Made by a program: the position numbers and the translations under genes. Positions 24,601 to 39,007 of a stretch of DNA of 64,000 nt are shown here, piece by piece. Positions within the stretch are counted from its first letter, which is position 1. The number at the start of each line of letters is the position of its first letter. Origin of the DNA: Prinia subflava (lineage: Eukaryota; Chordata; Aves; Passeriformes; Cisticolidae); the NCBI RefSeq assembly GCF_021018805.1, contig NC_086257.1, forward strand, positions 15,310,693-15,374,692, given 5' to 3'. The notes under the pieces were generated by a model that saw only the letters and a program-made list of their open reading frames with translations, did not search any database and had not been told where the DNA came from.

Positions 24601-27600
24601 CCCACATGCCTAAGTGCTGCCCCAGCAGCTAACAACCTGCACATTATGGGAACAGCATCCCTGTAGGATTATAAGTTTGGCTTCTTGATTTTGCTTTCTT
24701 TCACAGTTAATCTAACTCTCCTAGCACCTCCTGGAGCTTTCAGACCTTCAAAAAGCCAAACAAGATGAAGAAAAATGCCTAACAGGTCTATTTTCCTTCT
24801 TTTCTCTCCAGCTGTTGTTGCAAGCCTGCTCTGTAATCAACAGGTAGAGCTGAATGCATCTGATGAGCTACACTGAGAGCTAAGGCAAGGCAGAAAGAAG
24901 AAAGATGAGAAACAGCTAGGAAACATCAGACCTAGGGGTTGCGGTCACATTCATGTCATAAGAATATAGACCACAAATCTAGTGTGGGCTGAGGGTACAG
25001 TTTACCATTCTTTTCCCATATTTTTAGCCAAGAGGCAGGGAGTGCCCTCATGTCTCCAAATCCAACTGATTTTTTGGGGGTTGGAAAGGCATAGGGAAAG
25101 AGGGAAAGAGCTATCCATTTCTAAATGGAAGGTTGGCACAATGTTTAAAGCTGAGTCTGGGTCCATGTCTCTTGAGGGCAGAATATCCATGGCAAAGAAA
25201 AAGAATCTCACATGGGGAGAATAATGCACCCTAAATACCAAAAAGAAAAATAACCCCAAGCAAAGATACACTAAAACACAAAGAAAGAACTATAATGATC
25301 AGGACATCATGAATCATCTTGCAGACTAAAATTAAGAGACTTAAACATGTATAGCACAATCAGTAGCAAAGCGGGAACAAGCTGCCTGGGAGCAAGCATC
25401 TAGCAAGTGGTGGTTGGAGCTGACCTCCCTGGAGCAATACTTGTCCCTTCAGAAACCACAGAAAGCCAAAGGGAGTTGCTCTGCAGATGTTAGGTTTAAA
25501 CATGGGACACAAAGTAAAACCTCCAACTGCTGGGAAAGACTTCTGGATTGCAAGAGTCATGGAAGACTGGAGCTGGGGAGTGTTTGTGTCCTCTCCTGAA
25601 AACTTCACATTCCAGATGACAAGGTGGCAGAGGCTTTGGGGAGCAGAGGTGCAGTGACAGCCCATGGGCTGCAGCTCATCCCGCTACCCTCAGGCTGCAG
25701 ATTACAACCCCTCCTGACCAAACTCGGGACACAGCAGTAACTCCCAGCATTATGCCAGCACAAGGACTCTCCCACAATGACCCAGCAACGAGTGCAGAAG
25801 AAAAGCCACACAGATTAGTCATTGCTTCTTCTGCACTGGCAATTCATCCCAAGCTCTAATGAACATAAATAATGTCTCCTGCACTCTGAACAGCAGACCG
25901 AGGAGAGCTCACGCACAGGGACATGAGTATGGTATTGCTTATTTTGCTGGGAGAGGGGAGGGAAGTTGCTGGAATAAATTACATTGGCAACTCATGCACA
26001 GGGACACAAACTCACTTTCTGTAAGCACTGCAGAAGAAACACATTTTTCGAAGTGACTGAGCAGAGGAGATGGTTTTAAGCTGCACGAATGAAATGTGAC
26101 TGCTGTGCTAAAAACAGGCACATGGTCAAATACTATAGTTGAACTGTAACTTAGTAAAGTGTGGTAAGTGACATGCTTTAAATCTTGTGACTCCGTCCTT
26201 CATTTCCTCAGACAGCAAGGAGAGCAGAGCAGCAGACATTTTCCCCTTTGTGGGATATTTTTTAAGGCTTGAAAATGTTTCCATACTTAAGTGAAGACAG
26301 AACACTTTAATCTCAAGAAGCCTAGTGAATTTTTAAACCTCAAATTAGATCAGGTCAATTGAAAAACTGTACTTCAAAATAATTGCAAATGGTTTCATTT
26401 AGGTTTTGGGTCTGAAAATATATAGTTGTCTTATAAATTAAATATAAAGCAGACAGTGGTGGAGGGGTTAAGTGTCAAGATGTAATTTCAACACTTTCAA
26501 ACATTTTTTGGCATTATTTCTAGAAAAGGAAAACCAAAACTTTATTTACACCCAAGGCTCCCCAGCTGCTATCTCCACAGATGGGTTATATCTTGGCAAA
26601 CATAGCATTTAAGTCACCAATAGCCAGCATGAAATTCCTTCCTGCATGTCTGAGGAGAGAACTTGGGCATGAGTTAATCCTTCCCACCTCACCTGAGCAG
26701 CTGGACACATTATCAGCAGAGGTGACACTGCCCTTCTTGCTGCTCTGAGGGGCACTTTCAGCAAGGGAGAGCACTGCAGAAGCACCTGGGCTGGTGTTTT
26801 GACCTTCAGACTGTGCTGCCATAGCTGCATCTGTGTTGGGGCAAGAGATGTGACTCCTGACAGCTTCATTCAGACAGAGGTGAGCAGTGAGGCTGTTCTT
26901 TAGATGGTATAGCTTCTTCTGCTGGGAGATGGAAAGGAGGATACGGCCATAAATTACGTGGGCAACCCTACAATGTTACCAGCATGCTGGTAATGGCTCT
27001 GAGCTGTGCTTACAGCTACCCCTTGCACACTGCACACTCAGGCCCTAGAGGTGACTGTATTCCCTGGCTTTCAAATCCTTCTTGCATTGGGCTCAGTTTG
27101 TAGTGGCTTTCCTAGCACAGTAGCAGTAGCACGGCTGGCATGCTTCTCCTCTGCTGGAATTTGCTTTTCTTGTCAGGAAAACTGAATTCAGCTTTGTAGT
27201 TTTGGACTCAGAGCAGCTGGAGGTGAATCTGGCAGTGAGTCCCCTCCCCTTGCCCTGTAACTATTAGAGAAAGGCTAGATGTATTTCATGGCTTATGTTA
27301 GTAGCAAAGATAACAATGGCATGCAACTGAGTCCACAAATGTGCAATAAGAGAAAGGCCATGATGAAAATGGAACAGTGCTTGAGAAATGCTTCTCAAAT
27401 GATAAGCAGATGTCAAAATATGCTCTACAGTGAGAGGAGAAAGGAACTCCATTTTTCTTATCAAGTGAAGGCTGAGGGATGGCTTTGCCATTGCCTGAGC
27501 ACTCCAAAGGCTGGAGTGCAAACCTAGAGAAGGCTGCTGGGCCTGGCAGGCACACAAGCTGGCCATACTACCTGCAGAAAGAATTCTATTTTTAATGCTG

Positions 27601-27944
27601 AATGTAATTAATGTTTGGAGCAGCAGAGGCAGGGACTGGGTGACTTCTCTGATGCTCAGTGCCAGTTTAGATAAGGCCTGCATCTCCTTCTAGCACCACC
27701 AAGCTGAGAGTGAAGGAATGTCAGGGTTAAACAATCTGCTCTGCATTATGCTCAATGCCCAACCACAGCCACATTGACTCCTTCCAGCTACAAATCCACA
27801 AGAAGGCCCATGTTGGAAATTACTTAACTAATTTCTGGCACTTAAAGCTACTCATCTTCTGTACATTCCTCTGACAACAGAGATCTTTGTCCTTTTAAAA
27901 TGGCAGAGCCTGTGAATGTAAGAAATGAGGGAATTGTCCTCTAA

Positions 27945-28075
27945 ACTGGTAGGCTGGGAGATAAAATGCCCGGACTTCTGGCTTTTAAACCAAGTAGCTG
28001 CCATAGGCAAAGCATTCCCATGCTCTGTGCCTCAGTTGGCCTGTAAATAAAATGGCTGTTGAAGTTACATATCCC
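27945..28075 (+). mobile_element. MIR-like SINE remnant
   Basis: The stretch TAGCTGCCATAGGCAAAGCATT followed by CTCTGTGCCTCAGTTGGCCTGTAAATAAAATGG parallels the MIR core and 3' part (TAGCTGTGTGACCTTGGGCAAGTCA, then CTCTGTGCCTCAGTTTCC, CTGTAAAATGG). MIR is an ancient amniote-wide CORE-SINE, so a diverged copy in a sauropsid is expected. The 5' limit is approximate. Confidence 0.5.
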
Positions 28076-31000
28076 AGTGAGAAACTGGATATTAGGTTTG
28101 ATAAGTACTTGTGAAGTAGTCTGTGTGCCCAAATGGTTACTTAATGGAAACAAGATATTATTAAGGGAAAATATTAATTTTTAAAATCTGTAATGACTTG
28201 CACACATCTCAAAAGTCAACTCTGGGTGGTGCAGTATCAAAGAACAGCACTTGAGCTGTTATTCAGAATGCTCCAATGTGGCTACAGCCATTTGCAAGAG
28301 GAAAGTAGTTTAATACTAAGGAAATGCTCCTAAGTTACAGTTGACTTTAAAATAGCATGGAGGAAAAAAAGGCTATGTGTATGAAATTTTTTCAGCAACA
28401 ATAATTATAGTTGCATGGAATACTACAGTAATCCAAACAATTGAAAGCATCCGTAGCAACTGCTATTTAAAAGAAGATTGTTAAATATCTTAGTAATCAG
28501 CTCCAGTCTCTTCAGTAATTTTCTAGTGAAGCTGCATTTCTGAAATTCCTCGTATCTTGTATATTGCCACCAGGAAAGGGGAGCTGCATGCTCTCCAGAG
28601 AATTGAAGCAGCACATTGTGCAACAGAGCTCACTCTTGCTGTTAGCACTGCCACCACAGCACACCCCAGGTATGAACCAGTATAACCACGTGAAATCGGT
28701 CACTCCACACCAGGACTGCAGCTGGCCCAGAAAGCTCCAACCAGGAATTTGGGACAGGCTTTTGGAGCACTGGAGAGAAAAACATCTGTAAAGCACAGCA
28801 GCACCAGCAGAGCATGGGAGATGAGCCTGCCTTGGCAGGGAGGGATGATCTGATAAGACAGTTTCCATCTCTGACTCCTTCAGTCCAAGGAGATCCTCAT
28901 GCACGACCAGACCTTCATTCCAAGACATTGCATAAATCAACGCCTGGCGCAAGATGCTGCTTTTCAAAGATTTCTAATTTGAAGGAAATCCCTCAAAATC
29001 CCTCCCAGAATGTCAGAGGTAAACAGTTTGTTCAAGGCTTCTGCAGCTGAGGCAAACTGGCACAGAGCTACTGTGGAAATCCCTGGGCTGTGTCACACAA
29101 CAGCAGCCATGCCTCAGCAGATTAGCATCGCTTCACACACTGTGCTCCCTGCCTAGGGAGAGACCAGCCCGTGGCTTTGCCCAACCCAAAAGATGTGTTT
29201 GAGGATTTGTTAGGACTCCTTTCCCACTGAAGTGAACCTTGGTAGCTTTAAAAACTATGATATTCTATTAGCTTTGCATCTGAGGGACCGGGGCAGTACA
29301 TGGCAGGTTTTGATAGCCTGTGCTTTTACCCATTTTTAACACCCACAGATGAGGTGAGAGCACCTACAGACCATACATAACTCAGGGCTCTGTGGAATAA
29401 AGTGCTCTGGGGGATAAAGCAAGGCTGTTCATTATTCCCAAGCACTTCCAGTCTTTGTGCTGTGGATGTAGCTCTGCCTGCCTTACGTGCTCTCAAAACA
29501 CGATGTGCCTGACCTTGCATGCCACCCTGGGAGTTCTGCCTAAATAAAGGTTCTGTCCTGTAGTGATTACTTTCTGCACAGGCAGCAGAATTACATGCAG
29601 CTGGGAGATGTGGCAAACATCGAGCAGATACACTCTCCTCCTTGTTTAGATACAATTGTGGACAACACAGAGATTTCAAGCTTAATTAGCAATACCAAGG
29701 AAGCTGTTAGAGAGGCATTTCAAACGGCTTGCAGTTTAAGCTGATTAGAACTTTGTGAAAACAAAACAAAATTGTGTAGCAAATTGTTAGGCTAAAATTC
29801 AAGTCAAACTGAACCGCATCAAAGGAAACAGAGAAGTGACTATCAGCAAGAAGTGGGCTTTTTTTTTCTATTCTTTTGGTGAGGAATTTAATTTCATAGC
29901 CTTTAATAAACCAAATGTTCCAATCCAAGCTTGCCACTCTGGCAAGAAGCTTAACCAAAATAACATTGGAACTCAGAGCTGACAGACCAAAGAAACTATA
30001 AATTGGTCAAATCCGGGCACAATACAAGAAAAAAAAAATCAAGAATTCCATTCAATTTTCCTATTTTAGAATTTTGATGTAACTGACCATTGACATGGAA
30101 ATGTTATCTTGACCTTAACTGCTAAAGCTGACTTGCAGAGGAAAAAATGACTGAGACTCTGACATCTCTGGTTATTTATAGTTCCCCTTACTCTCCTCTT
30201 TCTTGGTATTTTTATATTTGAAATGAGTTCTCACCTACCATGTGTTTCCTGAAGGACTGTTCAAGCAATGCAAGAATTTGTGACATAAAAACCATCAAGA
30301 AAATACAACTTCATTGATTAAAATGGAAAACAAATTTTAGTTGGAAACTCTTGTCAGTAAATTAGCACCCAGCAAAGCTGGGCTTGCTTTGATTACAAAT
30401 TGAAGAAGTCTTTTAATTACAACCTGTTTATAAAGCTGGCTTTTTCTGCTTCCTTTGCTCTCCAAGAGAGATTTCCTGGAGAAACAAAAAGAGGAGAAAT
30501 ACGGGGCTACTACTTGAGAGTCTAGGTTCTTCTAGAGTCTGTAATGAAAAAAAAAGAAAAGAATCCCTTCACTCCTTGAGCATAAAAATCCTCAGCTCTC
30601 TAAGCCACAAGGAAAGGCACACAATCTCTATTTTCCTCTGCTTATTTCAACTAACAGATAAGGGCATCTCTAAGTCACTTCTAATGGCTACTAAGTAAAT
30701 TAAATATTTTAGCTGGATATCAGTTTAACAGCTCCCCCTTCTACCTTAATTGCTCAAATGAAGAGAATGCAAAGCTTCTCCTGAAGATCTCATACAAGTC
30801 ACAAGAGAAATCACTTTTTTTGTAGTAGCAGGGGCAGAGCACTGGAAACTAAGGTTATTTGGCTTCTGTCCTTAGTTCACCAGTGACTCAGAGAATAATT
30901 TCATTATTTTCCTACTCTGTTCTTCATATTATCTGTGGAGTGGCTTTAGTCAGCTATTGGGAGGTGCATGATGCTCTGACAGAAGTCACATCTCTATTGC

Positions 31001-34000
31001 AAACACCAAAGTTGGCACCTGGAGCTACCAAGAAATAAACACCTTCTCAGACTGAAACAAAATGAAAACCCAAGCAAGAAGGTAATGAGATTTTGCACAG
31101 AATTTCATGGAGCTTTCCCTGAAACACCTTTTGAGTGCAAGATAATGCATTTTTTTCAGTGTATACATGCAAGTTGTGAAATACAGGTCATTGCAGCAGT
31201 TCAGCATAAAAATAGCTGCTTTTAATAGATAACGTAATCCAGTATAAAGCTTGGAGAAAAACTCCCCCCAAACTCTCCCAGCACTTGGATGCTGCTGCTA
31301 CCCAAACTGACAGTGAGAATATGATTTGCCCAAATCCATGATATGTTTCCTAAAGAGTTGCCAAATATGTTTATGTCCCTGATGTGAGGAGAACTTCTTG
31401 GAGCCTTTGGGGCTATTGGAGACTTATCTGTGCCTGAAATATGAGGGCTGAAAGCTTCGTGGGACTCTGAGGTCTTTCCAAAGGGAGAGAAAGAGGGGGT
31501 TTCTTATTTCTAGAAGAAAGCCTCCTGAGTGCAATGCCTATTTTTAAAGACCCTGAAAAAACATTGGAAACCCGCAGACTATCAGCACTGGCCACTGTCA
31601 AGAATAATAGAACCCAAAATTTTGAGTCAATGTAAGGCAAGAACTGTACTATACTCTCTCCCCTCTACACCAAGATTAGAAGTTTCATTTTGGGGGGGGC
31701 AGGATTTCTTCAGAGGTTTGAATTGAGTTATTTTGTGGAGCAACATCCCTTCTTCTATCTAGAGTCAGACTCTAATTGGAAATAAATCCAGGCTGCTGAC
31801 TAAGTCCAGGGTCAAATATGTCACCTACCAGGTACTGAGATTATTTTTAGATGCAATGACATCCCTGTTCTTTTCATTCAGTTGACCTGGATGTTTGATT
31901 CACTTCCTTGTCTGGGAAAGCAAGTTTGAGCCACCTGCTGAGATAAGAGTGACAAAGAAGGAAGGGATACAAAAACAGAAAATTGAGACAGCTATGTAAG
32001 AAGAACCCAGACAACGCATGGCACAGAAAAGAGACCTTCCCAAAGAGGTCAAGTGAGATGTGAGAAAAGCAAAAGCTGGAGACTGATGTTCCACCCTGGG
32101 AACTCATCCATCACCTTCCTTCCTCCACTGTGAGATAATCTCATCCACAAAGACAGAGACAGAGAAGATGATTTACATCAGTCCCTCTGCAACTCTTGCC
32201 CACTTCTAAGGGTGCTTCTGCTGGCACTCAGCTTGCTGTACAGTTGGGAGAGAAAGGATGGCACATTATTCCTTCTAATCTTTCAAAGAGATACCCACGC
32301 AATGGATCAGATCCCTCCTTGAGTAAGTGAAAAGTAAACCAGAAGCTTTGGGCTACTCTGCTATTCAAGACTCTGCTGTGGGAAGTTGGGCAGAAGAGTC
32401 CTTACAACACAATTGTCTGTTAATTCAGCCTCTTGGCAGTGTTCCTTTGCTCTCAATCTCAAAAAATTAAGGCTCCCTGAAAAATAAAAAAGTTTTTCCT
32501 ATTTTGTACAGACAACTTGGAGACTTGGATACAGAGATCTTGGATGGTAAAACCATTGCAATGCAAATAAGCTCAAGAGCTGCATCAAGAGTAGATGGGC
32601 ATGTCTGAGTAGGTGGTAATTCTCTGGTGTCTGCAGGGTTAGTCAAGGATGTTCAGAGCAGGAAACATGCACTCTAAAGTAATTTCTTTCCCTTACATTA
32701 CCATGAGAAATTTTGGATTAATTTGGAATATGAAGGACACTGGTCTGAGCTGTCAGAAAGGTTTATGTCAGAGCAGAGCAGACCAAAAATCAAGCTGACA
32801 GCTGGCATTTCTTTACCAGGTCTTTTACATCACTTGAGGAGGCTGCCCTGGATGTTACTTCGAGTTGAAAAGCACAGCAACTGAACGCTGTACTAGTCAA
32901 CTGTCAGTCCATAGCATTTACTAACCAGATTACTCCTGTGTTTGTGAAAGCAACACCAAAGGCTTTCTGCCAAAGATTACATTAAAAAAAAAAAATAAAC
33001 AGTTGAGAAAAACCCCAGCAAAACCCAAAGTGAATGGAGCTGCTGAAAGGAAGAGATTCACTTGGGCACACACATCAGCAGCACAACCTGCAGTGTCTTG
33101 TGACAGCGCTTAAGAATCAACAAGCAAAGCAGAGCAGTGATGGCAGGAGAAACCAACTTGTCCAACCTCACTGTTTTTCTGGTGACACAGTTACATAAGA
33201 GATATGCATTTATATAAACACACTGAATGCATAATAGATGTTATATAACATGTCCATTCTCAAGTCAATAGCATCCTCTCAGTGTATGGACTCTTAGGCT
33301 GAAATCACAGTGGTTATGGAAAATAGAGGAAAAAACAAGATTATTGCAGGATCATTCTGATCTCTAACTGTTCCATTCCATTATGGGGATTTTCTTTCCA
33401 TAACAGTGGAAAAGACCATGCTCCAGTGCTTCTCGCAGTACTTTAAAAGGTCTGAGATCACCTGCATCAATGGTTGTTTCCCAATGTAACTGCTGAATTG
33501 CTCATTTCCATCCTAATACAACTTCCAGCTTTCCTTTCTGAGGACCAGAAGTTGCCATTTCCCCAGCAAGAACATCTGTACACCCAAAGTAATTTGACCC
33601 TCATGGTTTGCCAAGCAGCTCATGCGAAGTAAAACTGGACCACATCTTTCCATAATCAGCTTCCAATTTAATGGACCTATGAGGAACAGAAGAAGGAAGG
33701 GCCACTCTCCATCAGGCTCCAACTATAGACCAGATCCAGGTGAAAACAGACAGGACAGCCTGGTGTTAGCAGGTGGCTCATGTGTCTGGGTGATCCAGCT
33801 AATGCAGGCCATAAGGCCAAGTGCTGGTGGTCTCTTAATGGAAGGATCTCGTTTTATGCTGCACTGGTGGTGCAAAGTGGTCACTCCACACATGCACTGC
33901 CAAATCAGCTTCCAAAGATATGAGGGACAAGGACAGAGGGACAGGGAGTGGCACTGAAGAGTGGGGAACAAAGAAGTTATCTAGGGCTTTCTGAGTCATT

Positions 34001-37000
34001 CTCTTTCTCAAAGTTTGCTGCTGGAGCATTATAGTGCAGCTCTGCCCTACCTGCAAGTTTTCCTATGGAAAAGTTACTGTTGGCTCCTTCACATGCAGCA
34101 TGAGTCCAGTGAGCTTTGTCCTGCCAGTTCTGCAAGGGCAGCTAAGGAGTCCTGCTGGAAATCTGGCCCCAGAGAGAAACAGCAGAGGAAAGCAGCCATT
34201 TCAGAAGCACATTATTAAGCCATCAGACCAGTAGCTACAGGATCCCCACGGAAAAGTTGATCCAGGCACTTTGTATAATTACTTGAGCCCTCCCAGTCAT
34301 TTATTCCCCTTTGTGGTTGGCAGGGAAAGTCAGTATCTTCCAGAGCTGCAAAGTCACAGGGCTTTTTAAGAAGCCAGGTTTGTAGGTGAAGACATTTCCC
34401 TTTGCAAAACCTTTGCTGGAGCACACACTGCTCAGCAGCAATCCAGGCTAATGCAGAGAGTTCAAATGAGCATGGCACGCAGGCAAGTCTAAGCTTTCCA
34501 TTTGCTTTACCTACATATGGTTTAACACTCACATTTTTAGATGAAGAGGCATAAAAATAGCTTAATTGTGCATATTGCCTACAGTACTGCTGGACTCCAC
34601 CTGTGGGAAGGAACTGAAGTTTAAGTTTTATTAAAGTTTCACATGTTTCCAGGAGGTTGCTAATTATCCTGTGTGTTTTATACAGTATTTCTGGCTCCAA
34701 GGTCTTTCTGTATTTTTCTGAAAGAAACCCAACACAAAAATACTTGAGCCAAGACCTGGAATGTGTGACTGAAAATAAGGCATTCACTCCAGGGCTCATC
34801 TAACCCCACATATCCTTGTTCTTACCAGGCTTTGGAAAGCACTTTGAGATCTGCTGGTAAGAAAATACTACCTGGATACCAAAGGCTTGTGTTTGGCATT
34901 TCGTTCTCTCACTTCCATGCACTTTAAATTCCACTGTTTGCCTGGCATTCCTGTGACTACAGCTGGGTGTAGTGCTGATCTTTTCAGGGTCTAGTGTAAG
35001 AATTAATTAACTTTGGGTATAGCCCTCCTTTTAATGACTAAATGCTTAACAGTCACACATTGCAAAGTGTCCTGAGGGATAGGGTGTTCTATATTTTAGG
35101 GTGTTTAATTCAAACCACCTTTTCTTAAAGACACTTCAAGCCAGCAGCATGAGTTGGGGTATGTTCAGCATCTTGGAAAAAAACAAAGCAGCCCATATTC
35201 TCTGACAGAGAAGACAAACCACAAGATAGCTCGAAAGAAGGCCAATTTTTGAAAACAGCAGCTTTTACCTCTTCTGACCTAGATAGCTGACCACCCCAAG
35301 CACAACCTCCAAGTCCTTTTCTTGTGCTCCTTCAACAAAGGCAGACAAATCTCCAGTGGCCATAAATCATCGTTCTTCAGTGGTATCAGCTGGAGTTCCT
35401 GACATCTGGACCTGCTGTGGGAATGGTCTAACAGGAGGAATGCGTTAGCTAGTGCCATGTACAGAACACAAGGATCTTGTCAGTACACTATGTGCGTGCT
35501 TCCCACCGTGCTTGGGCTCTCTGCTCTCTTTTGGGAACGTGACAAAAAGAAAACCAAACAAGGCACCACTCCTTCTACCCCAGATCCACAGTTTGTGAGG
35601 TCCTTGGTGCTATACCAGCATTGTTTCTGTGCAGAATCCCTGGCAACAGATCCACTTAGGATTTTTAGTGCTTTACAGGTTTGACTAAATCAAGACTTCC
35701 ATTGCAGTGCCCAGGCATAGCCTGAACACATCAAGAGACACAAACCTACCACTTTGCTAAGGCTCCCTTAGCTGGCTGTACAGAAAGCTCTGATCCTTCC
35801 TCAGGAAGGTACTTTACCAGATGAACCTCTACCTGGAGATAAAGCTGGTGAGCCAGAAGATGGTTTTGTTCCTGAACAAATAGATGGCCTCACAGTTGGG
35901 TATGTTAAACCAAATTAGTTCAAATGAGACCGGGATGTTCATCAGTCCACGCCTCTCCATTCCACTCCTCTGACATCTTACTAATCCACTAATTTTATCA
36001 GGAGGGTTTTTTTTTTCTTTTTATTAATAACAGACTACATGTAAGCATCAAGTACTATCAGACATCAGAGCTCTGCAGTACCTCACTAGAAATCTGTTTC
36101 AGCCATGGTCATTCACATGGTTTCTCTTGTAGGGACAGTTGCACTGGTCCCAAAGATGTGGTTGAGGGACAGATGGTTTATCCCAAGTTAACATCACAGG
36201 GAGTCTTAAGCAGAAGCCATTAATAAGCTGTGTGATTTAATGACATTTCAGGGTTTGTATAATGTGTGGAAGTTACTCCACACATTTCTTTTGAAATAAA
36301 AACAGGGTCTTTATCCATAAAGACTTAAGACTTGCTTCAACAGGAGAAAAAACTGCTTTACCTTACTGTAGTCTAAATTGCTAATTACTCCACCAAGCCC
36401 CTGGAAAGCAACAGGCTCACTCTGGCTGTTACTGTGTAGATGATATGAAATGTCTAAATGGCATTTTCAAAGCTACTGGTCAAGCCTATGTCTGCAGCAA
36501 GTAAAGGGCTCAGAATCACCATGCAGAGATGATCCTAGGGCTAAAAGCATGGAGAGAGCTTGAAGACTGACTATTCCCCAAAAGACAAAACTGCAGTGTG
36601 AAAGAAAGTGCAGTCCTAATGTTAGATCTTTCACAAATAGAACCAGGAGAAAAAGATGTGAAAGTTCCCTTGGGAAGCAAGTGGGAAGCATCTGCAACAG
36701 ATGATACTGGGCAAGGGGAACCTCTGAAACTAATCTGAGGTAGCTTTATGCATCTGTAAATCCATTTCTGTAAGCTTCAACTTTATAAAGCTTTTAAATT
36801 ATTCAGTGTCTATTGGATGTTACAGTTACTTGCTGTAATCTTAACACAGCTTGAATAAATGTTGATGATATGACATTAAGGTACTTGAAGTGGAGTTCAG
36901 GAGTCCCTAACGATGCCCTCTGTCAATAATACACTGCTGCAGAAAAGAGAACATCTTCTCCCTTAGCTGTCCTTGCTAGACTAAGAGATGGGAAGGTCCA

Positions 37001-38969
37001 GAAGAGAAATCCAGCTAGAAACTCCCAGTACCCCGAGACCATGGCCATCCAGTCAGCTAAGCCCTCTGAAGTCAATGAACAATTACATCAACCCATTTCT
37101 CAGGAATGTATAACTTAAAGCAGAGTGAAGCAACTCAAGCAGATCAAAAAATAGACAAAAGGCAAGGAAGAATTCAGAAGAGAAGCCAGGGCTGTGAGAT
37201 ATGGACCCAGAACTGTGTTCAAATAACTCAGGTTCTGCTACTTTAAGTTAATCAGATTTCTTCTTTTCTTCCTCCTCCTTTGGGGTATCCTCAGCTGTTT
37301 TGGCACATTTGAGGCCAGCAAGACAGCCCCAATTCTGGATTCTGGATCTAGCAGCTAAGGAAGCACCAAGGGGAAGGAATGCCAGGCAAGAGGAGGAAAA
37401 GGGCATTTCCCAGTTGGCTCCCAAAACCCTGACATTAGAGTCCAAGAGGCAACTGAAGTGCCAGGAAAACATCTGGAGGGAGTGTGGACAGAAAACCCAG
37501 TGTCAAACAGCTCCGGCAGCCCGGCCATGCCATCCCAAATACCTGGTGTCACAGAGGGGCACAGGGTAGCTCACCTGCCCATCCATACCCTGTATGGGGC
37601 AAAAGCAGCACCACAGGGCCGTTTTTCACACCAGACCTCCTCTCTATGAGGCAGACCAAGAATTCCTTCACTTGGCAGACTTGTGAAGGACTCTTTACAT
37701 TTTCCTCTTCCTTTCCAACAGTTGCTGCCATTTGGCACATGCAGCTGACACATCACCCACACATGCCCCTGAGCTTTGCAAATCCCATCTAGCTCATGTT
37801 AGCTCAGACATGCAAGATGAACTCAATTCAAAATGGAAGGAGAGTGACCACAGTAGAACCCAATTTTTAAAATCTTTGGCAAGGATTTCAGAGAGTAGGG
37901 TAATCTCTACTGTATGTTTTTATATCCCAGGATATTTTCCAAAATTCCTTGTGTTTTAGATCCCATTCACTTGCTAAAAATTATATTTTTTCCACCAAAA
38001 CCTGCTGAAAAAGAAATCTATTGCAGAAAGGGGCAGCTGCACCTTGCAGATATGCACAGCTGAAGATCTTTTATGTAAGACTCCCCCTGACTGTGTGGAG
38101 AGCTGTTAAGATGTCAGATCATGGTTTGTTGCTCTCAGGGAGGCTGCTGCAGCACTCAGTCAGAACAAGTTTACGTCTTGGAGGAATTAATTTGTCTGAA
38201 TAATGTCATCCTGGTTAAACAAAATGTTAGGGAAAATATTGCAGTGTTCTGGTGCACCTCCCTGAACTGATGCCTATATATGGGGATTAGCCAGCGTGAA
38301 AGGGATCCTGCTGAGTCAAACTGGATTATAGCAGTATTGTTTTATAGAGACAGTAGAAAAGAAGAGGGAGAAAGGAGCTAGGGACACCTTGCAAAAACAT
38401 CAGCTATTTGACATGTTAAAGCAAACAGCACAGATGTGAAAATGCTGCCTGCTTACACAAGTGCATCAGAGCCAGGTCAGCTGACAGCGGTAACCCCAAA
38501 ATAAGTTTTTACCCCTTTTAGCCCTTCAAGCAATGCAGCTCCCAGAAAGCAAGGTGGACTCGCGTGCGTTCTCAGGCATCAGGAGATGTGTCTGTGTTCC
38601 CATGGTGGCACCCTGGCAGTGGTGGTGGTATTCCTTACATGGGAGGATGTCCTGGAGAGCCTTGCCAGGCCTTCCCAATTGCCCAAACAGCACGTAAGGG
38701 GCAAATGAGCTTGGCAGACTCAGCTCTCAGAGCCTTTGGGGAGCTGGTGCAGATGGCAGGAAGGGAAAACATGTAGGTTTTCAATAAAGTCCCTGAGGTG
38801 CCTCCATTTATCATCACCAGGCACTCACACAATCATTTATGTGGTGATTCTTCAATGCTGGCTGAAGACTCAGGGCTGGTGGCAATTCACAAATGGGACA
38901 TGTCCATTTACATCTTGTTTGCAGAGCTGGATATGCAGTGTGTTCTTAGAACATGCCTGGAGGGCTGAT

Positions 38970-38972
<3 letters not shown>

Positions 38973-39005
<33 letters not shown>
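38973..39005. repeat. (CT)16 microsatellite
   Basis: A run of 33 bases of perfect CT repeat lies in the large LPP intron. In the transcript it reads as a purine (GA)n tract. No splice site or exon is recognised beside it. Confidence 0.97.

Positions 39006-39007
<2 letters not shown>

Noticed and set aside
34215..34799. Longest ORF in the window, 194 codons, same strand as LPP, inside the large intron
   Set aside because: No recognisable domain, low-complexity signature or paralogue is visible. In roughly 128,000 codons over six frames of AT-rich DNA, one frame of this length is not surprising. It has no supporting promoter or splice context.
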